Under the pieces are notes generated by a model that did no database searches, was not told the DNA's origin, and saw only the letters and a program-made list of their open reading frames with translations. 64,000 nt of DNA from Pseudoalteromonas sp. P1-9 (GTDB lineage Bacteria > Pseudomonadota > Gammaproteobacteria > Enterobacterales > Alteromonadaceae), in contig NZ_LKBD01000003.1 in the NCBI RefSeq assembly GCF_001399975.1, forward strand, positions 177,229 through 241,228, in the 5' to 3' direction. Position numbers and translations under genes: made by a program. Positions 57,780-64,000 of this stretch are shown here, piece by piece. Within the stretch, counting starts at the first letter, position 1. Each line of letters starts with the position of its first letter.

Positions 57780-58667
57780 TTAATTATCTGTTGATTCGTC
57801 TTCGTTGGTATCATCACTTTTTGGTAATGTAACCTGTACTTGAAGAATTCGGCGACTATCTGCGTTGGTGATTTTAAATTGAATTCCATTAATTTCAATG
57901 GTTTCACCGCGAGATGGCATATGGCCAAAGGCATGCAAAATAATACCACCTATGGTGCCGGCTTCATCGGTATCGAAGTAAGTAGAAAAGTGCTGATTAA
58001 AATCTTCAAGTGGCGTAAGCGCTTGTACTAAATATACATGCTTAGCAACTTGACGAATATCTTGTGTTTCTTCTTCTTCGTCGTGCTCATCTTCAATTTC
58101 ACCAACGATGATTTCAAGAATATCTTCGATGGTAACAAGCCCAGAAACACCACCGTATTCATCAATTACAATCGCCATATGATAGCGTTGCTGACGAAAC
58201 TCGTTGAGCAGGGTGTCTACACGTTTACTTTCTGGCACAACAACAGCTGGGCGCAAATAATCGCGAAGTGGAGGGTGCTCTTCTTGATTTTTTAAAATAA
58301 GCGGTAATAAATCTTTAGCGAGTAAGATGCCTTCTACATGATCTTTATCTTCGCACACCACAGGAAAACGTGAGTGCGATGATTCAACCATAACTGGCAA
58401 CAATTCGGCAATTGTTTGTTCTACATCCAGTGTAATCATTTGCGAGCGAGGGATCATAATATCGCGAACTTTCAGTTCAGATACGCCCAAAACACCTTTC
58501 ATCATGTCTTTGGTTTCTGGGTCAATAAGATCTCTTTCTTCAGCGTCGATAATAACTTCGACTAACTGCTCTTTATTCTGGGGTTCCCCTTGTAACATTT
58601 GGGAGATTTTGTCTAACCAAGTTTTACCAGAAGAACCCTGACTAGATTGCGAATTTTCGTCGCTCAT
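57780..58667 (-). CDS. corC: CorC/YbeX family protein with CBS domains
   Basis: A 295-residue cytoplasmic protein (E. coli YbeX/CorC 292). Two CBS domains (about 68-195), with MIPRSQMITL at the start and RYHMAIVIDEYGGVSGLVTI near 160. A C-terminal CorC_HlyC domain (about 210-290). Linked to magnesium/cobalt efflux and, more recently, to ribosome maintenance; the biochemical role is not settled. Order ybeY-corC-lnt is conserved with E. coli. Confidence 0.95.
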   Translation of the reverse strand: MSDENSQSSQGSSGKTWLDKISQMLQGEPQNKEQLVEVIIDAEERDLIDPETKDMMKGVLGVSELKVRDIMIPRSQMITLDVEQTIAELLPVMVESSHSRFPVVCEDKDHVEGILLAKDLLPLILKNQEEHPPLRDYLRPAVVVPESKRVDTLLNEFRQQRYHMAIVIDEYGGVSGLVTIEDILEIIVGEIEDEHDEEEETQDIRQVAKHVYLVQALTPLEDFNQHFSTYFDTDEAGTIGGIILHAFGHMPSRGETIEINGIQFKITNADSRRILQVQVTLPKSDDTNEDESTDN

Positions 58668-58765
58668 AAGCGCTTTATTAGCTCCATTTATATAAAAATT
58701 AAGGATTAATTATTGGCTAATCCAAGCCTGTTATACCAAATTTAGTTTGAATTTCAAAAACAAAA

Positions 58766-59215
58766 TTAGTCGCGATAAGGATCGTCGATATTTAAATCAG
58801 CAAGTAACTGTTTTTCTAACGATTCCATCTCTAATGCTTCTTCACTATCTATATGGTCATAGCCCATCAAATGCAAGCAGCCATGCACTACCATATGCGC
58901 AAAATGATCGTGAAATGCTTTTTCTTGCTCGATAGATTCTTGTAACACAACTTCAGGGCAAATAATTAAATCACCAATTAATGGCAGCTCAATGCCTGGT
59001 GGTGCGTCAAACGGAAAGCTCAGCACGTTTGTTGGTTTATCTTTACTGCGATATTCGTGGTTAAGTTGTTGACTCTCGTTTGCGTCGCTAATGCGAATGG
59101 TTAATTCGGCATCGGGCTTTAAATTCGCCAGCGCTTTATTTGCCCAAAGTTCAAATTGCTCGAATGTTGGCAAGTTGTCATATTCATGGGCGATTTGTAA
59201 ATCCAGTTCAATCAT
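58766..59215 (-). CDS. ybeY: Endoribonuclease YbeY
   Basis: A metal-dependent RNase for 16S rRNA 3'-end maturation and ribosome quality control. It has 149 residues (E. coli 155). The zinc site is [17 protein letters not shown], the HxxxHxxxxxH pattern near residue 112. A conserved Arg lies in [16 protein letters not shown]. It overlaps phoH by four bases. Confidence 0.97.
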   Translation of the reverse strand: MIELDLQIAHEYDNLPTFEQFELWANKALANLKPDAELTIRISDANESQQLNHEYRSKDKPTNVLSFPFDAPPGIELPLIGDLIICPEVVLQESIEQEKAFHDHFAHMVVHGCLHLMGYDHIDSEEALEMESLEKQLLADLNIDDPYRD

Positions 59216-60300
59216 GTTGCGTCTGACTCATTTTGCGCATTGGCTTTATCAAGCTCTTGCTGCTTTTTCTTTTCGATTTTCTTTAAGCGTTCAACTTCAT
59301 CGTGTTTTTCGTACGCTTCTACAACCGCTGCAACAACAGGGTGGCGCACCACATCGTGTGACTTAAAGAAGTTAAAGCTAATCGCTTCTACATCGCTTAA
59401 TACTTCAATGGCGTGACGAAGCCCTGAGCGCGCACCGCGGGGTAAATCGACCTGCGTAATGTCGCCGGTAATCACCGCCTTTGAGTTGAACCCAATACGC
59501 GTTAAGAACATTTTCATTTGTTCAACGGTCGTGTTTTGGCTTTCATCCAAAATGATAAAGGCGTCGTTTAAAGTACGGCCACGCATGTAGGCAAGCGGTG
59601 CCACTTCAATCACATTCTTCTCGATTAAACGCTCAACACGTTCGAAACCTAACATTTCAAAAAGTGCATCATAAAGTGGGCGTAGGTATGGGTCGACTTT
59701 TTGACTTAAATCACCCGGTAAAAAACCCAGTTTTTCACCTGCTTCTACCGCTGGGCGGGTAAGCAAAATACGGCGAATTTCTTGACGTTCAAGGGCATCT
59801 ACTGCTGCAGCCACTGCCAAATAGGTTTTACCTGTTCCTGCTGGGCCAATACCAAAGGCAATATCATGCAACAGGACGTTTTTAATATAGGTTGCTTGGT
59901 TTGGGTTACGAGGCTTCACAACACCACGGCGGGTTTTGATAACAAGCTCGTCACGATATAAGTCATCGTCTTGTTCGAGTACCGTGGTTTCTTGAATCGT
60001 TAAATGCACCAGATCAGGTTCGATATCTTTGCTGATACCTTTAATCGGTTGTGTTTCGATGTAGAGATTTTTAATAATCTCTGTTGCCGCAATCACATTA
60101 TGTGCGTTGCCGGTGATTTTAAAGTGGTTTTCACGATGGGCGATTTCCACACCAAGTCGACGTTCGATTTGTTTTATATTTTCGTCGAATGGACCACAAA
60201 GTGATGCTAGACGTTTATTGTCTGAGGGTTCGAGGTAAGTTTCTAACGTTTTTAACTGGTTACTCAAAATGGGTTCCTTGATTGGTGTGGCATCTGCCAC
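59212..60300 (-). CDS. ybeZ: PhoH-like ATPase YbeZ
   Basis: A 362-residue PhoH-family ATPase. KH-like N-terminal part (about 30-95), Walker A in [13 protein letters not shown] near residue 155 and Walker B in FIILDESQN near 250. It is the known partner of YbeY in RNA metabolism. It starts 13 bases behind miaB and overlaps ybeY by four bases. E. coli YbeZ has 346 residues. Confidence 0.96.
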   Translation of the reverse strand: MADATPIKEPILSNQLKTLETYLEPSDNKRLASLCGPFDENIKQIERRLGVEIAHRENHFKITGNAHNVIAATEIIKNLYIETQPIKGISKDIEPDLVHLTIQETTVLEQDDDLYRDELVIKTRRGVVKPRNPNQATYIKNVLLHDIAFGIGPAGTGKTYLAVAAAVDALERQEIRRILLTRPAVEAGEKLGFLPGDLSQKVDPYLRPLYDALFEMLGFERVERLIEKNVIEVAPLAYMRGRTLNDAFIILDESQNTTVEQMKMFLTRIGFNSKAVITGDITQVDLPRGARSGLRHAIEVLSDVEAISFNFFKSHDVVRHPVVAAVVEAYEKHDEVERLKKIEKKKQQELDKANAQNESDAT

Positions 60301-60313
60301 ACCAAATTAACAT

Positions 60314-61744
60314 TTAGGGTGTAAATGTTGCTACACCCAGCTCATTCGCTTCTTGGCTTTGTGCTTTACCTAAAATATCGCTTGGTGCTACGTCTTTACG
60401 CAGATCCATTTCAGCTTCAGTGCGAATTAACTCACCACGCAGTGAATTTGGTAAGGCTTCGGTAATTTTTACATCAACAAACTGACCGATTACAGAATGC
60501 GGGCCTTCGAAGTTAACTACGCGATTGTTCTCAGTACGACCACGAAGTTCCATTGGATTCTTTTTCGATGGACCTTCAACTAAAATACGTTGCTCAGTGG
60601 CAAACATTTTACGGCTGATATCTTGCGCCATTTGCGTAATACGGTTTTGTAAAATGTATAAACGCTCTTTCTTTTCAGATTCTGGTACATCATCAGGTAA
60701 GTCAGCGGCTGGCGTACCAGGGCGCGCACTGTAGATAAAGCTAAAGCTCATATCAAAACCAATATCATTGATAAGGTTCATCGTCGCTTCAAAATCTGCT
60801 TTTGACTCGCCTGGGAAACCAATAATAAAGTCAGAGCTCATACTTAGGTTAGGGCGAATCTTACGTAACTTACGAATGGTTGATTTGTATTCAAGCGCCG
60901 TATGACCGCGCTTCATTAATGCAAGAACTCGGTCAGAACCGCTTTGTACAGGTAAGTGTAAGTGGTCAACAAGCTCTGGCACATCAGCATAGGCTTCAAT
61001 GATGTCAGGTGTGAATTCTACTGGGTGTGATGTGGTATAACGAATACGGTCGATACCATCAATTGCCGCTACATAGCGCAGTAAATCTGAGAAATAACAA
61101 ATTTCACCATCGTGCGTTTCACCACGATACGCATTTACGTTTTGGCCTAGTAGGTTTACTTCTCGTACGCCTTGCTCGGCAAGTTGTGCAACTTCAAGTA
61201 ATACGTCATCAAGTGGGCGGCTTACTTCTTCACCACGCGTGTATGGTACAACGCAGAACGTACAATACTTAGAACAACCTTCCATAATCGATACGAACGC
61301 GCTTGGGCCTTCAGCTTTTGGCTCAGGCAAACGGTCGAACTTTTCGATTTCAGGGAATGAAATATCAATTACAGAGCCGCTTTCTTCTTGCACTTGTTTG
61401 ATCATTTCAGGAAGACGGTGCAATGTTTGTGGACCAAAAACAATGTCTACGAAAGGTGCGCGTTGGCGAATTGTGTCGCCTTCTTGTGATGCTACGCAAC
61501 CACCTACACCAATCACAAGATCAGGGTTGTCATCTTTTAACAGTTTCCAACGGCCCAACTGGTGAAATACTTTTTCTTGTGCTTTTTCACGAATCGAACA
61601 CGTATTTAGAAGAATAACATCTGCATTTTCTGCTTCTTCAGTTAATTCATAACCATTGCTAGCATCTAATAGGTCTGCCATTTTTTGCGAGTCGTACTCG
61701 TTCATTTGACAGCCCCATGTTTTGATATGCAGCTTTTTACCCAT
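60314..61744 (-). CDS. miaB: tRNA-2-methylthio-N6-dimethylallyladenosine synthase
   Basis: MiaB adds the methylthio group to i6A37 of tRNA. About 476 residues (E. coli 474) from the ATG at 61744, which has GAGG 9 bases upstream. The N-terminal cluster ligands are Cys in [20 protein letters not shown] and [11 protein letters not shown]. The radical SAM cluster is in [15 protein letters not shown] near residue 150. A TRAM domain (about 375-440) ends the protein. First gene of miaB-ybeZ-ybeY-corC-lnt. Confidence 0.98.
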   Translation of the reverse strand: MGKKLHIKTWGCQMNEYDSQKMADLLDASNGYELTEEAENADVILLNTCSIREKAQEKVFHQLGRWKLLKDDNPDLVIGVGGCVASQEGDTIRQRAPFVDIVFGPQTLHRLPEMIKQVQEESGSVIDISFPEIEKFDRLPEPKAEGPSAFVSIMEGCSKYCTFCVVPYTRGEEVSRPLDDVLLEVAQLAEQGVREVNLLGQNVNAYRGETHDGEICYFSDLLRYVAAIDGIDRIRYTTSHPVEFTPDIIEAYADVPELVDHLHLPVQSGSDRVLALMKRGHTALEYKSTIRKLRKIRPNLSMSSDFIIGFPGESKADFEATMNLINDIGFDMSFSFIYSARPGTPAADLPDDVPESEKKERLYILQNRITQMAQDISRKMFATEQRILVEGPSKKNPMELRGRTENNRVVNFEGPHSVIGQFVDVKITEALPNSLRGELIRTEAEMDLRKDVAPSDILGKAQSQEANELGVATFTP

Positions 61745-61968
61745 GTTTTCGTGCCTCAACAAATTACTTACAGCTTAAAGGACGCGTATTTTATCCTTAA
61801 GCGTAGGTGGATTCAAATATGTTTGCAAAATCATCAGTGCTTATTTAGAAAAACAATTTATGAGTTAAATTTAACGCGATTTTTCTAAAAAAATATGAAT
61901 CAAAATCAAACTTTTGTTAGAGGCTTACGTTAGAATAGTCGGCATATCAATCTGAAGGATTATGTCTT

Positions 61969-63126
61969 ATGAGTTTATCTATTTGTATTGTCGGTGGCGG
62001 CATGGTGGGCGCAGCGGCCGCAGTGGCGCTTGCAAAACAAGGTCACACCATAACGCTAGTGGAAAATAAACCAATAGATGCCGTAAAAACACTTGAAGAT
62101 GAACAAATTGATATTCGCGTGTCTGCACTTAATCTTTTCTCTGAAAATCTGTTGCAAGACTTAGGCGCATGGCAATATGTTAAGGCTGCGCGCAATGTAC
62201 AATATAATCGTTTGAGTGTACAAGATCATCACCAAGCACCCTTGGTATTTTCCAATGAAGAAATTGGCGAGACTCATCTTGGACACATTATTGAAAATAG
62301 CATTATTCAGGCGAGTATCTGGCGTGCGTTTGCTGATTTAGCGATTTCAGTAAAAAGTGATTTAGGCCCGTTAGAGGGAATACTCGAACATAGTAACACC
62401 GTGAGTGTGTGTTTTTCATCACAGACGATAGACGCTGATTTAGTGATTGTTGCTGACGGTGCACGCTCTAAAACACGAGAACTGTTGGGTATTGGCACTA
62501 CCGGTTGGCAATACCAACAAGCCTGCATGGGTGTGTTAATAAAGCTAGATGCACACGAGCAAGACATTACATGGCAAGAGTTCCAGTCTACGGGTCCTGT
62601 TGCATTTTTGCCGATGCAGGCACCTTATGCGAATTTAATTTGGTATAACCATGAAGATACACTAAATAAGCTCGCGACTGGCAGTAAAGCGTCACTTAAA
62701 AGCGCGATTTTGACGCATTACCCTGAATTACCGGGGGATTTTGAGATTCTAAATACAGCGGTGTTCCCGTTAACACGTCAACATGCAAACAATTACAGCA
62801 AAGGACGATGTGTATTAGTCGGCGATGCAGCACATGCAATTAACCCGCTTGCAGGGCAGGGCGTAAATCTAGGTTTTAAAGATGTGGCACAATTAGCTAG
62901 CAGTTTATCAAAAGAAGCTGATGTATTGAGTGCGTTAAAAGATTATGAGAAAAAACGACGCTTACCTAATCTTGCTATGATGAGCATGATGGATGCGTGT
63001 TATTTTGCATTTTCTAATGAATTAACACCGTTAAAGTTACTGCGACAAGGCGCTATTGCTGGACTCAATAAAGTCAGTCCGATAAAAAGTCAGATGCTAA
63101 AATACGCGGTAGGCCATTGTTTATAA
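61969..63126 (+). CDS. ubiF: Ubiquinone hydroxylase of the UbiF type
   Basis: A flavoprotein monooxygenase that hydroxylates demethoxyubiquinol. The 385-residue protein has the FAD dinucleotide motif IVGGGMVGAAAAVAL near residue 6, a DGARSKTRE motif near 163 and GDAAHAINPLAGQGVNLGF near 285. The UbiF assignment among UbiF/UbiH/UbiI/VisC rests mainly on its location between miaB and a tRNA-Met/Leu/Gln cluster, exactly as in E. coli. A terminator overlaps its stop codon. Confidence 0.88.
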   Translation: MSLSICIVGGGMVGAAAAVALAKQGHTITLVENKPIDAVKTLEDEQIDIRVSALNLFSENLLQDLGAWQYVKAARNVQYNRLSVQDHHQAPLVFSNEEIGETHLGHIIENSIIQASIWRAFADLAISVKSDLGPLEGILEHSNTVSVCFSSQTIDADLVIVADGARSKTRELLGIGTTGWQYQQACMGVLIKLDAHEQDITWQEFQSTGPVAFLPMQAPYANLIWYNHEDTLNKLATGSKASLKSAILTHYPELPGDFEILNTAVFPLTRQHANNYSKGRCVLVGDAAHAINPLAGQGVNLGFKDVAQLASSLSKEADVLSALKDYEKKRRLPNLAMMSMMDACYFAFSNELTPLKLLRQGAIAGLNKVSPIKSQMLKYAVGHCL

Positions 63127-63137
63127 TGGCCTTTTTT
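63112..63137 (+). terminator. Rho-independent terminator of ubiF
   Basis: GGCCATT-GTTTAT-AATGGCC followed by six T; the hairpin includes the last ubiF codons and the stop. Confidence 0.85.
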
Positions 63138-63600
63138 ATGCTTTTTTGTTTTTAAGGATCGATGAGTCCTCTAGAGACACTAGCAAGTCAATTCTCTTTT
63201 GCCGAAATCTAATTAAACGTTTTAGTTACACTTAGCTTGGCGTATTATTTGTTACGCTCTCGAGAGTACCATTCGTTATGGTTATGAACATTTCCCTAAC
63301 CACGCTGAAAACACTATTGGACTGAATATCGTTAGATTTTCGCTTGCGATAAAATGCCTGTTTAGATAAGCCCGCTTACCCCAAATTTCATTCATCTAAC
63401 GCTACGTATGATCATAATCTCAAAAGAATAGGTATTTTGCATAACGTTTTTAATCTAATTAAAACCGAGTCGTTATGGCGTAGGGAATAAATGTTGATTG
63501 TTAAGACTCGACAGTTAACAGAATAGCGTTAGCTTTTGATAACAGAGATAACAGAGATAACAGAGATAACAGAGATAACAGAGGAGATATAATTGAAAAA
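63138..63600. other. Intergenic region between ubiF and the tRNA cluster
   Basis: No gene is seen in about 460 bases. It contains the palindrome CTCTCGAGAG (63257-63266) and the tandem repeat at 63538-63582. No clear terminator for the tRNA cluster (minus strand) is visible directly behind the last tRNA-Leu. Confidence 0.5.
63538..63582. repeat. Tandem repeat, five copies of a 9-bp unit
   Basis: GATAACAGA occurs five times without a mismatch, 19 bases beyond the 3' end of the tRNA-Leu gene. Confidence 0.95.
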
Positions 63601-63685
<85 letters not shown>

Positions 63686-63736
63686 ACATGGGTATTTTTC
63701 AACAAATAAACTGTTTTGGTAGTCATGTTAAAAACA

Positions 63737-63813
63737 TGGTGGCTACGCCCTGATTTGAACAGGGGACCCCATCATTATGAGTGATGTGCTCTAACCAGCT
63801 GAGCTACGTAGCC
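63737..63813 (-). tRNA. tRNA-Met (CAT), elongator type
   Basis: A 77-nt tRNA starting GGCTACG, anticodon loop CTCATAA, encoded CCA. The 5' G-C closing pair and similarity to E. coli metT/metU point to the elongator, not the initiator. Confidence 0.96.
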
Positions 63814-63815
63814 AA

Positions 63816-63890
63816 TGGCTGGAGTACCAGGATTTGAACCTGGGAATGGCGGGATCAAAACCCGCTGCCTTACCGCTTGGCGATACTCCA
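63816..63890 (-). tRNA. tRNA-Gln (TTG)
   Basis: A 75-nt tRNA starting TGGAGTATCGCC, anticodon loop TTTTGAT, ending GCCA. It lies two bases in front of tRNA-Met in the transcript. Confidence 0.97.
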
Positions 63891-63938
63891 ACGAATACTC
63901 TTTCGAGTAAGTGATTAGTTTAGTTCTTATCGAGAACA

Positions 63939-64000
63939 TGGTGCGGAAGGAGAGACTTGAACTCTCACATCCGAAGATACTGGAACCTAAATCCAGCGCG
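63939..64000 (-). tRNA. tRNA-Leu (TAG), second copy, cut by the window edge
   Basis: The 3' 62 bases of a tRNA-Leu identical to the one at 63601, including anticodon TAG and CCA. The 5' part lies beyond the window. Confidence 0.93.

Overview
The window looks like a chromosomal segment of a marine gammaproteobacterium of the Alteromonadales, most likely Pseudoalteromonas or a close relative. This is inferred from the AT-leaning coding sequence, from gene families typical of that group (DUF3334, DUF4124, DUF3108 and TIGR02449-like proteins, an ExeM/NucH-type nuclease), and from gene order. No sequence search was possible. Nearly all of it is ordinary, densely packed core genome; no CRISPR array, prophage or intact insertion sequence was found.

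Layout. 1-4083: a truncated membrane protein, a DUF4124 protein, a YafJ-like amidotransferase, then purM-purN-DUF3108 (minus). 4275-5977: cmoA-cmoB (tRNA wobble uridine modification). 6147-6413: a small non-coding mobile element (MITE) inserted just in front of a DUF3334 CheC/CheX-like gene. 7280-8787: a membrane-anchored propeptide-like protein followed by a secreted metzincin that lacks its own propeptide. 8805-14050: YgjP-like peptidase, DUF72 protein, aspS, chemoreceptor. 14534-17878: DUF418 membrane protein and the ruvCAB operon with a LexA-like box. 17879-18805: a long intergenic region with a candidate small RNA. 18806-23518: tolQ-tolR-tolA-tolB-pal-cpoB without an adjacent ybgC. 23728-24236: five tandem tRNA-Lys genes, then nadA and tRNA-Ser(GGA) with a duplicated 3' end downstream. 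26374-28977: large secreted nuclease. 29068-35547: phosphotransferase, slyD-SDR-amidohydrolase operon, LysM lytic transglycosylase, zapA pair, rlmJ. 35595-37880: lipoprotein, TetR regulator with paired operators, two small divergent genes.

37948-61744 is an envelope and housekeeping block read mostly on the minus strand: lipA-lipB-ybeD, dacA-rlpA-rodA-mrdA-rlmH-rsfS-nadD-holA-lptE-leuS, and miaB-phoH-ybeY-corC-lnt. ubiF and a tRNA cluster (Leu-Met-Gln-Leu) follow. This is the order known from E. coli, here separated by ybeL, a Lon-like protease and a hybrid histidine kinase.

The least ordinary items are the split protease/propeptide pair (7280-8787), the MITE abutting the DUF3334 start codon, the candidate small RNA at 18194-18347, the paired TetR operators, and the duplicated tRNA-Ser 3' end.
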